Below, in pieces: positions 34,305 to 43,361 of a stretch of 64,000 nt of DNA (the stretch's first letter is position 1; every line of letters begins with the position of its first letter). The position numbers and the translations under genes were made by a program. Origin of the DNA: SpSt-501 sp037481615 (GTDB lineage Bacteria > Desulfobacterota > Desulfobacteria > Desulfobacterales > SpSt-501). Location: NCBI GenBank assembly GCA_037481615.1, contig JBBFLI010000021.1. One strand, given 5' to 3'. The notes under the pieces were generated by a model, which saw nothing but the letters and a program-made list of their open reading frames with translations, had not been told where the DNA came from and searched no databases.

Positions 34305-36584
34305 ATGGGCAAACCCCTCGTGGTCGTGGAATCCCCGGCCAAGGTACGGACGATCCAAAAAGTCCTGGGAAGCGACTACCAGGTCGCCGCCACGGTCGGC
34401 CATATCAAGGATCTGCCGGAACGCGAAATGGGGATCGACATCGAAGCCGGGTTCGTGCCGCGCTACACCCTGATCCCCGGAAAACAAAAGGTGATTCAGC
34501 TTCTGAAAAAGGCCGCGGCCGACGCCGACGACGTCTTCCTCGCCCCCGACCCCGACCGGGAGGGCGAAGCCATCGCCTGGCACACGGCCGAGGTGCTCCA
34601 AAAGAAGGGGCGGCGTTTTCACCGCGTTCTCTTTCACGAACTCACCCGGGAAGGGATCCTGCGGGCCATGCGCGAGCCGCGCGAGCTCGACCGCAGCCGC
34701 TACGAGGCGCAGCAGGCCCGCCGGATCCTCGACCGGCTCGTCGGCTACGAGATCTCCCCGCTTCTCTGGCGCAAGGTCAAGGGCGGATTGAGCGCAGGCC
34801 GCGTGCAGAGTGTCGCCCTGCGGATCATCTGCGAGCGCGAGCGCGCGATCCAGTCTTTCATGCCCCAGGAATACTGGTCGATCACGGCCCACCTGGAAGG
34901 CGCGCAGCCGCCGGTCTTCCAGGCCAAGCTCGTCCGCAAGAACGACGAAAAGATCGAGCTTCCCGACGAGGCGGCGGCCCGGGCCGTCGTCGAGGAACTC
35001 GGCCGCCTTTCCTTCCGGGTGGGGAAGGTTCAGTGCAAGACGGTCCGCAAGACCCCTCCCCCCCCTTTCACCACGAGCAAGCTCCAGCAGGACGCCATCC
35101 GGCGGCTGCGTTTCACGGCCAAGAAAACGATGATGCTCGCCCAGCAGCTCTACGAGGGAATCGAGCTGGGACCGGGGGAGCCGGTCGGTTTGATCACCTA
35201 CATGCGCACCGATTCGACCCGCATCGCCGAATCGGCCGCCGCCGAGGCCCAGCAACTCATCCGCGAGCGCTTCGGCCCCGAATACGCGCTCGAGAAACCT
35301 CGCCACTACCGCAACAGCAAACAGGCCCAGGACGCGCACGAGGCGATCCGGCCGACGTCGGTCGCCCACACGCCCGACGCCGTCGCCCCGTTTCTCACCG
35401 CCGACCAGCTCGCGCTCTACCAGCTCATCTGGCAGCGTTTCATCGCCAGCCAGATGCAGGAAGCGGTGATCGACCAGGTCACGGTTTCGATTCAAGCGGG
35501 CCCCTACGGCTTCACGACCACCGGCTCCACGGTGCGTTTCCCCGGCTACATGGCCCTCTACCGCGCCACCGAAGACGAAGAGGGGGGAGAGGGAAACGGC
35601 GCGAAAGACCGGGGACTGCCGCCCGATCTCTCCGAGGGCGAAACCCTTGCGCTCCGGGGTCTCGAGCCGAAGCAACATTTCACCCAGCCCCCGCCCCGCT
35701 TCTCCGAAGCCTCGCTCGTCAAAGAACTCGAAGAAAACGGGATCGGCCGCCCGAGCACGTACGCCGCCATTCTCTCGACGATCCGCGACAAGGGATACGT
35801 CGAGATGCACCGGGGCTACTTCCGCCCGAGCGAACTCGGCTTTCTGGTGAACGATCTGCTGGTCGCGAACTTCCCCGACATCCTGGACGTCGAATTCACC
35901 GCCCGCATGGAAGAGAGCCTCGATCGCATCGAGGCGAGCGAGGTGAACGCCCTTGACGTCCTGAACCAGTTCTACCAGCCCTTCCGTCGCGATCTCGAGG
36001 CCGCCGCCCGGAACATGGTCAGCCTCAAGGGGGTGGGCGTCCCCGCCGGTCTGAGCTGCCCGCAATGCGGGAAACCGCTTCACATCAAGATCGGCAAGAA
36101 CGGTCCTTTCCTCGCCTGCAGCGGCTATCCCGACTGCACCTACTCGACCGACTACGGCCGCGACGAAAAAGGAAACATCACGCCCGCCCAGCCGCCGCCC
36201 GAGGCGGCCGACAAGGCCTGCCCCAGGTGCGGGCAGCCGATGGTCGCCAAGCGCGGCCCCTTCGGCGATTTCCTCGCCTGCAGCGCCTACCCGCAGTGTC
36301 GCCACACCGAGTCGCTGGCGAACGGTTCGGGGAAGACGATCGGGGTCCCCTGCCCCCAGGAGGGCTGCAGCGGGGAAATCGTCGAGAAGACCTCCAAACG
36401 CGGCAAGATCTTCTACGCCTGCAACCGCTACCCGGACTGCAAGTTCGCTTCCTGGGACAAGCCGGTCGCCCGCCCCTGCCCTGCCTGCGGCTCGAAGTAT
36501 CTCGTGGAACGGGTTACCAAGCGCCAGGGGACCGAGCACCGCTGCCCGAACCCGGATTGCGGCTTCCGCGAACGTGTGGAGTGA
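34305..36584 (+). CDS. topA: DNA topoisomerase I
   Basis: ATG 34305, behind AAAAGG, gives 759 residues. A GTG 21 bases earlier overlaps the dprA stop and is an alternative. The Toprim domain (PLVVVESPAKVRTIQKVLG, LAPDPDREGEAIAWH) is followed by the type IA core, with catalytic Tyr in YMRTDSTRI. Four C-terminal zinc ribbons follow, at roughly residues 585, 640, 685 and 725, each with paired Cys. The enzyme relaxes negative supercoils. The ribbon count is at the higher end for the family. Confidence 0.96.
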   Translation: MGKPLVVVESPAKVRTIQKVLGSDYQVAATVGHIKDLPEREMGIDIEAGFVPRYTLIPGKQKVIQLLKKAAADADDVFLAPDPDREGEAIAWHTAEVLQKKGRRFHRVLFHELTREGILRAMREPRELDRSRYEAQQARRILDRLVGYEISPLLWRKVKGGLSAGRVQSVALRIICERERAIQSFMPQEYWSITAHLEGAQPPVFQAKLVRKNDEKIELPDEAAARAVVEELGRLSFRVGKVQCKTVRKTPPPPFTTSKLQQDAIRRLRFTAKKTMMLAQQLYEGIELGPGEPVGLITYMRTDSTRIAESAAAEAQQLIRERFGPEYALEKPRHYRNSKQAQDAHEAIRPTSVAHTPDAVAPFLTADQLALYQLIWQRFIASQMQEAVIDQVTVSIQAGPYGFTTTGSTVRFPGYMALYRATEDEEGGEGNGAKDRGLPPDLSEGETLALRGLEPKQHFTQPPPRFSEASLVKELEENGIGRPSTYAAILSTIRDKGYVEMHRGYFRPSELGFLVNDLLVANFPDILDVEFTARMEESLDRIEASEVNALDVLNQFYQPFRRDLEAAARNMVSLKGVGVPAGLSCPQCGKPLHIKIGKNGPFLACSGYPDCTYSTDYGRDEKGNITPAQPPPEAADKACPRCGQPMVAKRGPFGDFLACSAYPQCRHTESLANGSGKTIGVPCPQEGCSGEIVEKTSKRGKIFYACNRYPDCKFASWDKPVARPCPACGSKYLVERVTKRQGTEHRCPNPDCGFRERVE

Positions 36585-36592
36585 GAAAAGGC

Positions 36593-36622
36593 TTGACAGG
36601 CATGAGCCGGCAAAGGTAGAGT
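36593..36622 (+). promoter_or_regulatory. Promoter of the ilv-leu operon
   Basis: TTGACA (36593-36598) and TAGAGT (36617-36622) are 18 bases apart. The predicted transcript begins near 36629, just upstream of the leader-peptide ATG. Confidence 0.7.
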
Positions 36623-36647
36623 GAAGCATCTTCTGCGTTGACGATCG

Positions 36648-36746
36648 ATGTCGATGGACGCCCTTATCGCCCTTTCCGTCCTGATTCTGCTGATTATCGT
36701 CGGGGTCATCATCGGCGATGATGACGGGGGGTCGGTAATGGCCTGA
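36648..36746 (+). CDS. Branched-chain leader peptide (ilv attenuator)
   Basis: A 32-codon frame starts at ATG 36648 (or 36654) and stops at TGA 36744-36746. Between codons 6 and 22, 14 of 17 codons specify Leu, Ile or Val; in total there are five Leu, six Ile and four Val. This matches leader peptides of ilv operons, where ribosome stalling at scarce charged tRNAs controls termination. The stop codon lies right after the antiterminator strand (36727-36741), as the mechanism requires. No clear ribosome site is seen upstream, a weak point. The peptide is too short to be a protein of independent function. Confidence 0.85.
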   Translation: MSMDALIALSVLILLIIVGVIIGDDDGGSVMA

Positions 36747-36790
36747 AGCACGAAAAAGCAGAGAAACCCAAAGATCCGTTACCGACCCCC
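36705..36790 (+). promoter_or_regulatory. Attenuator: pause hairpin and antiterminator
   Basis: A perfect nine-pair hairpin (36705-36713 with 36717-36725, loop GGC) lies within the leader coding region and can act as a pause structure. Next, 36727-36741 pairs with 36776-36790 over 15 positions with one G-U, forming an antiterminator. Its 3' strand overlaps the 5' strand of the terminator stem (36770-36780), so the two structures exclude each other. A ribosome finishing the leader would cover 36727-36741 and favour termination; a stalled ribosome would free it. Confidence 0.85.
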
Positions 36791-36813
36791 GAGGCGGAAC
36801 GGATCTTTTTTTT
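36770..36813 (+). terminator. Attenuator terminator before ilvB
   Basis: AAAGATCCGTT (36770-36780) pairs perfectly with AACGGATCTTT (36798-36808), and the T-run continues to 36813. The ilvB start follows 29 bases later. Confidence 0.92.
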
Positions 36814-36841
36814 GCCCGAAATCGAAAAGGAGCGTGAGCCG

Positions 36842-38527
36842 ATGGAGTTGACCGGGGCCCAGATCCTTCTCCGGATTCTCGAGGAAGAATCCGTGGACAC
36901 CCTGTTCGGCTACCCCGGGGGGGCCGTGATCGACATCTACGACGAACTCTCCCGTTCCCCCATCCGCCATGTGCTGGTCCGCCACGAGCAGGCCGCCGTG
37001 CACGCTGCCGACGGTTACGCCCGCGCTCGGGGCGCGGTCGGTGTCTGCCTGGTCACCTCCGGGCCGGGCGCAACCAACACGGTCACCGGGATCGCCTCGG
37101 CCTACGCCGATTCGATCCCTCTGGTCGTCCTGACCGGGCAGGTGCCCACCCACCTGATCGGAAACGACGCCTTCCAGGAAGTCGACATCGTCGGCATCAC
37201 GCGGCCCTGCACCAAACACAATTACCTCGTGCCCTCGATCGAACAGCTGGCCCCGATCCTGAAAGAGGCCTTCCACCTGGCGCGCAGCGGCCGGCCCGGT
37301 CCCGTGCTCGTCGATATCCCCAAGAACATCCAGAGCGGCCGCACGCGTTTCCGCCCCCCCTTCTCCTTGCGCAGCCGCCCCTACGCCTTGACCCCCGAGC
37401 CGCATGCCGGGCAGCTGCGCACGGTGGCGCGGCTGATCGGCTCGGCACGCCGGCCGCTGATCTTCGCCGGCGGCGGCGTCATCCGCGCCGGGGCCTCCGA
37501 GGCTCTCACACGGCTCGCCCGCCGCTTCCGCATCCCGGTGACCTCCTCCCTCATGGGCCTCGGCGCCTTTCCCGGCGACGACCCCTTGTTTCTCGGGATG
37601 CTCGGCATGCACGGGACCTATGCCGCCAACATGAGCACGGGGGCCTGCGATCTCCTGCTCGCCGCCGGGGTTCGTTTCGACGACCGGGTCACCGGCAAGA
37701 CCGACGCCTTCGCCTCGCAGGCGACGATCGTGCACATCGATATCGACCCCACTTCCATCCGCAAGAACGTCCCCGTCCGCGTGCCTCTCGTGGGGGACTG
37801 CCGGGAAAGCCTCGAGCGGCTGAACGGGCTGCTCAAAGATCCGCCCGGGGACGAACTCGAAGAAAACCGCCGGCAGTGGCTTGCGCAGATCGAAGAGTGG
37901 AAAATGCAACGACCCCTCTGCTACCGCAGCGACGGCACGATCAAGCCGCAGCAGGTCGTGGAGGAACTCTACGAACTCACCCGCGGCGAGGCGATTATCA
38001 CCACCGAGGTCGGCCAGAACCAGATGTGGGCCGCCCAGTTCTATCGCGTGCATCACCCGGGGCATTTCATCACCTCGGGCGGCCTCGGCACGATGGGTTT
38101 CGGGTTGCCGGCCGCCATCGGGGCCCAGATCGCCTGCCCCGGGAAAACCGTCGTCGACATCGCCGGCGACGGCAGCATCCAGATGAACATCCAGGAGATG
38201 GCGACCGCCGTGCAATACCGGCTGCCGGTGAAGGTCGTCATCCTCAACAACGGCTGTTTGGGCATGGTCCGCCAGTGGCAGGAACTCTTCTACGGCGGCC
38301 GCTACAGCGCCACCTGCGACAACACGGCACCGGATTTCGTAAAGCTCGCCGAGGCCTACGGCGCGCTGGGGTTGCGCGCGGTGCGTCCCGAGGAGGTGCG
38401 CCCCGTGCTCGAGCGCGGTCTCGCCCACCCGGGCCCGGCCATCCTCGACTTCCGGGTCACACCCGAGGAGTGCGTCTATCCCATGGTGCCGGCCGGGGCG
38501 CCGATCACCGAGATGCTCCTCGTGTGA
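36842..38527 (+). CDS. ilvB: Acetolactate synthase, large subunit
   Basis: ATG 36842 follows AAGGAG and gives 561 residues. A frame extension back to a TTG at 36812 would start inside the attenuator T-run and is rejected. The thiamine-diphosphate enzyme shows VDTLFGYPGGAVIDIYDEL, the catalytic Glu in VRHEQAAVHAADGYARA, TSGPGATNTVTGIASAY and the ThDP-binding GDGSIQMN...NN motif (AGDGSIQMNIQEM, ILNNGCLGMV). It condenses pyruvate with pyruvate or 2-ketobutyrate in Val/Leu/Ile synthesis. It is the first structural gene of the attenuated operon, followed by its regulatory subunit. Confidence 0.97.
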   Translation: MELTGAQILLRILEEESVDTLFGYPGGAVIDIYDELSRSPIRHVLVRHEQAAVHAADGYARARGAVGVCLVTSGPGATNTVTGIASAYADSIPLVVLTGQVPTHLIGNDAFQEVDIVGITRPCTKHNYLVPSIEQLAPILKEAFHLARSGRPGPVLVDIPKNIQSGRTRFRPPFSLRSRPYALTPEPHAGQLRTVARLIGSARRPLIFAGGGVIRAGASEALTRLARRFRIPVTSSLMGLGAFPGDDPLFLGMLGMHGTYAANMSTGACDLLLAAGVRFDDRVTGKTDAFASQATIVHIDIDPTSIRKNVPVRVPLVGDCRESLERLNGLLKDPPGDELEENRRQWLAQIEEWKMQRPLCYRSDGTIKPQQVVEELYELTRGEAIITTEVGQNQMWAAQFYRVHHPGHFITSGGLGTMGFGLPAAIGAQIACPGKTVVDIAGDGSIQMNIQEMATAVQYRLPVKVVILNNGCLGMVRQWQELFYGGRYSATCDNTAPDFVKLAEAYGALGLRAVRPEEVRPVLERGLAHPGPAILDFRVTPEECVYPMVPAGAPITEMLLV

Positions 38528-38550
38528 GGCGGCCGGAAACAGGAGACCCC

Positions 38551-39039
38551 ATGAAGACCCAGAAGCATATCATGACCATGCTGGTCGACAACGAACCCGG
38601 CGTCGTCTCCCGGGTCGCCGGCCTCTTCAGCGGCAAGGGGTTCAACATCGAGAGCATCTGCGGCAGCCCCACGCACAACCCGGAGGTCTCCCGCATCACG
38701 ATCGTCACCCGTGCCGACCCCCCGGTCATCGAGCAGATCGAAAAGCAGCTCCGCAAGCTGGTGAACGTGCTCAAGCTCCGTAGCCTGAACGGTCCGCAAT
38801 GCGTGCGCCGCGAGCTCGCGCTCGTCTGTATCCCCGTGAAGCCCGAGCAGCGGGCCGAGGTCCTGCGCATCGTCGACCTCGTGGGCGGTCGCGTCGCCGA
38901 CGCGGGGCTGAGTCACCTGATCATCGAGGTCTCCGGTGAACAGGAGGAGGTGCAGACGGCGATCCACCTCCTCGAGCCTTACGGCATCAAGAAACTTGCG
39001 CGAACCGGCCCGATCGGCCTGATTCGCGAACCCAAATAG
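38551..39039 (+). CDS. ilvN: Acetolactate synthase, small regulatory subunit
   Basis: This 162-residue protein has an N-terminal ACT domain (IMTMLVDNEPGVVSRVAGLF, GKGFNIESICGSPT) that binds valine for feedback inhibition. Its C-terminal regulatory domain includes RELALVCIPVKPEQRAEVLRI. It activates the large subunit and confers end-product control. It lies 23 bases after ilvB with AGGAG before its ATG. The symbol ilvH is used for the same family in other species. Confidence 0.96.
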   Translation: MKTQKHIMTMLVDNEPGVVSRVAGLFSGKGFNIESICGSPTHNPEVSRITIVTRADPPVIEQIEKQLRKLVNVLKLRSLNGPQCVRRELALVCIPVKPEQRAEVLRIVDLVGGRVADAGLSHLIIEVSGEQEEVQTAIHLLEPYGIKKLARTGPIGLIREPK

Positions 39040-39118
39040 CCGTTTCCGTGCCCTTCGTTTCCCCCGGGTGGCGCTTTGTCTCGAACCGGAACGGCAATAA
39101 GAAAGGAGACAGTCGTTT

Positions 39119-40171
39119 ATGGCAACACTGGATTTCGGCGGCGTGATCGAAGAGGTGGTGACCGAGGACGAATTCCCTTTGCAGCGGGCGCGCGAGGTGC
39201 TGGCCGACGAGACCGTCGCCGTCATCGGCTATGGCGTCCAGGGGCCGGGGCAGGCGCTGAACATGCGTGACAACGGCATCCGCGTGATCGTCGGACAGCG
39301 CCGCGGCGGGGCTTCCTGGGATCGGGCGGTGAACGCCGGGTTCGTACCCGGCGAAACCCTCTTCGCCCCCGAGGAGGCGGCCGAACGCGGGACCGTCATT
39401 CAATACCTGCTCTCCGACGCCGGTCAGGTCGCCCTGTGGCCGAAAATCAAGCCCTGCCTCCAGGAAGGAAACACGCTCTACTTCTCCCACGGCTTCGGCA
39501 TCGTCTACAAAGAGCAGACCGGCATCATCCCCCCGCCGAACATCGATGTCGTTCTGGTCGCGCCGAAAGGCTCGGGGCGCACGGTGCGCACCAACTTCCT
39601 CGACGGCAGCGGAATCAACGCGAGCTTCGCCGTCTTCCAGGACTTCACCGGCCGCGCCCGCGAAAAGGCGCTGGCGCTCGGCATCGCCATCGGCTCGGGC
39701 TACCTTTTCCCTACGACTTTCGAGCGCGAGGTCTTCAGCGATCTGACGGGGGAACGCGGCATTTTGATGGGGGCGCTCGCCGGCGTCATGGAGGCGCAGT
39801 ACTTGCTGCTCCGGCGCCACGGCCACAGCCCGAGCGAAGCCTTCAACGAGACCGTCGAGGAGCTGACCCAAAGCCTGATCCGGCTTGTCGGCGAAAACGG
39901 CATGGACTGGATGTTCGCCAACTGCTCGACGACCGCCCAGCGCGGCGCCCTCGACTGGGCGCCTCGTTTTCGCGACGCCGTCACCCCGCTCTTCGAGGAG
40001 CTCTACCGCCGCGTGCAGACCGGGGAGGAAACCCGGCGCGTGCTCGAGGCGAACAGCGCCCCCGACTACCGCGAAAAGCTGAACCGCGAGCTTGCGGCCA
40101 TGCACAACTCCGAAATGTGGCGCGCAGGCGCCGTCGTGCGCTCGCTGCGCCCGGAAAATCGCAAATCATGA
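39119..40171 (+). CDS. ilvC: Ketol-acid reductoisomerase
   Basis: The 350-residue class I enzyme has a Rossmann domain with VAVIGYGVQGPGQALNMRDN and VIVGQRRGGASWDRA, and a knotted helical domain carrying the metal-binding acidic residues (SDLTGERGILMGALAGVMEA). It isomerises and reduces acetolactate or acetohydroxybutyrate with Mg2+ and a nicotinamide cofactor. GAAAGGAG precedes the ATG. The family name usually has GxGxxGxAxAxN; here the sequence reads GYGVQGPGQALN. The stop overlaps the cimA start by four bases. Confidence 0.96.
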   Translation: MATLDFGGVIEEVVTEDEFPLQRAREVLADETVAVIGYGVQGPGQALNMRDNGIRVIVGQRRGGASWDRAVNAGFVPGETLFAPEEAAERGTVIQYLLSDAGQVALWPKIKPCLQEGNTLYFSHGFGIVYKEQTGIIPPPNIDVVLVAPKGSGRTVRTNFLDGSGINASFAVFQDFTGRAREKALALGIAIGSGYLFPTTFEREVFSDLTGERGILMGALAGVMEAQYLLLRRHGHSPSEAFNETVEELTQSLIRLVGENGMDWMFANCSTTAQRGALDWAPRFRDAVTPLFEELYRRVQTGEETRRVLEANSAPDYREKLNRELAAMHNSEMWRAGAVVRSLRPENRKS

Positions 40172-41808
40172 ACGACCCCGTTCTGGTCTACGACACCACG
40201 TTGCGTGACGGCACGCAGGGCGAAAGCATCTCCTTCAGCGCCGAGGAGAAGCTCAAGATCGCCCTGCGGCTGGACGATTTCGGCGTCGATTACATCGAGG
40301 GCGGCTGGCCCGGCTCCAACCCGCGGGACCTGCGCTTCTTCGAAATCGCCCGTTCCGCCCGGTTGCGCCATGCCCGTCTGACGGCTTTCGGCTGCACGCG
40401 CAAGCCGGGCGGCCGGGCCGAAGAGGATCCCCATCTCGCCGCCTTGATGGCGAGCGGGGCCCCGGCGGCGGCCGTGTTCGGGAAGAGCTGGGATCTGCAC
40501 GTCACCCGCATCCTGGAGACGACCCTGGAAGAAAACCTCGCCATGATCCGCGAGACGGTCGCCCACCTCAAGCGCGGCGGCCTCGAGGTGATCTACGACG
40601 CGGAGCATTTCTTCGACGGCCTCCGCAGAAACCCCGCCTACGCGCTCGAGACGGTCTCGGCGGCCGCCCAGGCGGGGGCCGACGTTATCGTCCTCTGCGA
40701 CACCAACGGCGGCTCGCTTCCCGGCGAGATCGCCGCCGGCGTGCAGGCCGCCGCCGGACGGCTGGGCGGCGTGCGCCTCGGCATCCACGCCCACAACGAC
40801 TGCGGGCTCGCCGTCGCCAACTCCCTGGCCGCGGTGGAGGCCGGGGCGAGTCTCGTCCAGGGGACGATCAACGGCTACGGGGAGCGCTGCGGCAATGCCG
40901 ACCTGACGAGCGTTCTGCCGATCCTGACCCTCAAAATGGGGCGGCCCACGGCCGTCGATCTGCGCAAACTCAAATCCATCTCGCGTTTCGTTTCCGAGAC
41001 GGCGAACACGGTGCCTTTGCACGCGCGCCCCTTCGTCGGCCGCAGCGCCTTCGCCCACAAGGGCGGAGTGCACGTGAGCGCGGTGCGCAAGGCCCCGGAG
41101 GCCTACGAGCACATCGACCCCGGCCTCGTCGGCAACACGCGGCGGGTGCTGGTCTCGGATCTGGCCGGCCGGAGCAACATCGAGTACAAGGCCCGCGAGC
41201 TGGGCGTCCCCCTGGTGGGAAAGCCGGGGGATACGCGCCGGATCGTCGAGGAAATCAAGCAACTCGAGCAGGAAGGCTACCAGTTCGACGTCGCCGACGG
41301 CTCGCTGCAGATCCTGCTCGAAAAGCTGACCGGCCGGTTCGAGCCGCACTTCGAGCTCGAATCCTTCCGCGTGACCATCGAAAAAGACCGGGATTTCCCC
41401 TGCCAGGCCCACGCCACGGTGAAGATCACCGTGAACGGCAAACAGGAGATCACCGCCGCCGAGGGCTACGGCCCGGTGAGTGCTCTCGACAACGCGCTGC
41501 GCAAGGCGCTGGGTCGCTTCTTTCCCGACCTCGACACCATGCGCCTCACCGATTTCAAGGTCCGGGTCATCGACGGCGACCGGGGGACGGCGGCCCGCGT
41601 CCGCGTCCTCATCGACTCGCGCGACCGCGAGGGCATCTGGAGCACGATCGGGGTCTCCGAAGACATCATCGAAGCGAGCTGGCAGGCCCTGGCCGACAGT
41701 TTCCAGGTGAAGCTCGCACGCGACAAGGCCTTTCGCTCCGCGGAAGAGCTTCCCGCACTGACGGCGGCTTCCGGCGGGCGAGGATCCGAAGGAGGAAGCC
41801 TTTCATGA
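40168..41808 (+). CDS. cimA: (R)-citramalate synthase
   Basis: ATG 40168 overlaps the ilvC stop (ATGA) and gives 546 residues. The HMGL-like TIM barrel opens with VYDTTLRDGTQGESISFSAEE, where the TQGE pattern is typical of CimA rather than LeuA. IHAHNDCGLAVANSLAAVEAG and GTINGYGERCGNADL follow. The C-terminal LeuA dimer domain (about residues 400-525) provides feedback control. It makes citramalate from acetyl-CoA and pyruvate, so isoleucine can be made without threonine deaminase. No ilvA or ilvD is in the window. Confidence 0.94.
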   Translation: MNDPVLVYDTTLRDGTQGESISFSAEEKLKIALRLDDFGVDYIEGGWPGSNPRDLRFFEIARSARLRHARLTAFGCTRKPGGRAEEDPHLAALMASGAPAAAVFGKSWDLHVTRILETTLEENLAMIRETVAHLKRGGLEVIYDAEHFFDGLRRNPAYALETVSAAAQAGADVIVLCDTNGGSLPGEIAAGVQAAAGRLGGVRLGIHAHNDCGLAVANSLAAVEAGASLVQGTINGYGERCGNADLTSVLPILTLKMGRPTAVDLRKLKSISRFVSETANTVPLHARPFVGRSAFAHKGGVHVSAVRKAPEAYEHIDPGLVGNTRRVLVSDLAGRSNIEYKARELGVPLVGKPGDTRRIVEEIKQLEQEGYQFDVADGSLQILLEKLTGRFEPHFELESFRVTIEKDRDFPCQAHATVKITVNGKQEITAAEGYGPVSALDNALRKALGRFFPDLDTMRLTDFKVRVIDGDRGTAARVRVLIDSRDREGIWSTIGVSEDIIEASWQALADSFQVKLARDKAFRSAEELPALTAASGGRGSEGGSLS

Positions 41809-43343
41809 ACGATCGGGTGTTGATTTTCGATACGACTTTGAGAGACGGCGAGCAGAGCCCCGGGGCCAGCATGAACGCGGCCGAAAAGTTGCGCATCGCC
41901 GTGCAGCTCGAAAAGCTCGGCGTGGATGTGATGGAGGCGGGCTTCCCGGCGGCCTCGGAGGGCGATTTCGATTCGGTCTCCCAGATCGCCTCCCGCATCC
42001 GGCGAAGCGCAGTGGCGGGTCTGGCGCGGGCGAACCGTCACGACATCGACCGCGCCTGGCAGGCCGTACGCCATGCCGCCCGCCCCCGCATCCACACCTT
42101 CATCGCCACCTCGGACATCCACCTGCAGTACAAGCTGCGCATGAGCCGTGAGGAGGTGCTGGCGGCGGCGACCGACGCCGTACGCCACGCGAAATCCCTG
42201 ACCCCCGACGTCGAATTCTCGGCCGAGGACGGCTCGCGCAGCGACCGGGATTTTCTGTGCCGCATCTTCGAGGCGGCGATCGAGGCGGGGGCGACGACGG
42301 TCAACCTGCCCGACACGGTGGGCTACGCCATCCCGGACGAGTTCGCCGATCTCGTGCGCTACATCCGCAGCCACACACCGAACCTCGGCAAGGCGGTCCT
42401 GAGCGTCCACTGCCACAACGACCTGGGGCTGGCCACCGCGAACACGCTGGCCGCGCTGCAGAACGGGGCCCGCCAGGCCGAGGTCACGATCAACGGGATC
42501 GGGGAACGCGCCGGCAACACCTCCCTCGAAGAGGTGGTAATGGCCCTGCACACCCGTGCCTCGCGCCTTGGACTCGAAACGGGCATCAAAACCGAGCTCA
42601 TCCACCCGACGAGCCGCCTGGTCAGCATGATCACCGGCATGCTCGTCCAGCCGAACAAGGCCATCGTGGGGGCGAACGCCTTCGCCCACGAGGCGGGGAT
42701 CCACCAGGACGGGGTGCTGAAAAACCCGATGACTTACGAAATCATGCGCCCCGAGACGGTCGGTTTGAGCGCAAACCGCCTGGTGCTCGGCAAGCACTCG
42801 GGTAGACACGCCCTGCGCAGCCAGCTCAAGGATTTGGGCTACGACCTCTCGGACGAAGAGCTGAATCTCGTCTTCGCGAAGTTCAAGGAGCTCGCCGACA
42901 AGAAAAAGCACGTGATGGACGAGGATCTCGAGGCGATCGTGACCGAGGGGATTCTGCGCACCTCGGATGTCTTCGCGCTCGATTACCTGCACGTCACCGC
43001 GGGCACCACGGTCCTTCCCATGGCGAGCGTGCGGCTGAAGATCAACGGCCGCACGGTGCAGGGGGCGGGGTACGGCAACGGCCCGATCGATGCGACCTAC
43101 AACACGATCGCCCAGCTGACCGGCACCCACTCGGAGCTTCTGCGTTTCTCGATCAGCGCGCTGACCGGCGGCACCGACGCCATGGGCGAGGTGACCGTGC
43201 GCCTGCGCGAAAACGGTCTGATCGCACTCGGCAAGGGGGCCGACCCCGACATCATCACCGCCAGCGCCAAGGCGTTCGTGAACGGACTGAACCGGCTTGA
43301 ATTCCTGAAGGCCCACCCGCCGGATGAGGCGGCCGGCCTCTAG
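41805..43343 (+). CDS. leuA: 2-Isopropylmalate synthase
   Basis: The 512-residue enzyme starts with FDTTLRDGEQSPGASMNAAEK, the LeuA catalytic loop. It carries LSVHCHNDLGLATANTLAAL and GERAGNTSLEEVVMAL, has the middle subdomain with KHSGRHAL, and ends in the leucine-sensing dimer domain (about 380-500). It condenses acetyl-CoA with 2-ketoisovalerate, the first leucine-specific step. It overlaps cimA by four bases and has GGAGGAAG upstream. It closes the operon; leuB, leuC and leuD are not in the window. Confidence 0.96.
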   Translation: MNDRVLIFDTTLRDGEQSPGASMNAAEKLRIAVQLEKLGVDVMEAGFPAASEGDFDSVSQIASRIRRSAVAGLARANRHDIDRAWQAVRHAARPRIHTFIATSDIHLQYKLRMSREEVLAAATDAVRHAKSLTPDVEFSAEDGSRSDRDFLCRIFEAAIEAGATTVNLPDTVGYAIPDEFADLVRYIRSHTPNLGKAVLSVHCHNDLGLATANTLAALQNGARQAEVTINGIGERAGNTSLEEVVMALHTRASRLGLETGIKTELIHPTSRLVSMITGMLVQPNKAIVGANAFAHEAGIHQDGVLKNPMTYEIMRPETVGLSANRLVLGKHSGRHALRSQLKDLGYDLSDEELNLVFAKFKELADKKKHVMDEDLEAIVTEGILRTSDVFALDYLHVTAGTTVLPMASVRLKINGRTVQGAGYGNGPIDATYNTIAQLTGTHSELLRFSISALTGGTDAMGEVTVRLRENGLIALGKGADPDIITASAKAFVNGLNRLEFLKAHPPDEAAGL

Positions 43344-43361
43344 CCGGGTGCCTGCGGGGGT

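Noticed and set aside
34248..36629. Very long open frame antisense to topA (also antisense to leuS, the kinase, secD, the MCP and the MacA-like gene)
   Set aside because: High-GC coding DNA keeps antisense frames open; the translations are Gly/Arg/Asp-rich with no motifs, while the sense frames have full family signatures.
36812..36841. TTG start for IlvB ten codons upstream
   Set aside because: It lies in the terminator T-run and has no ribosome site; ATG 36842 has AAGGAG.
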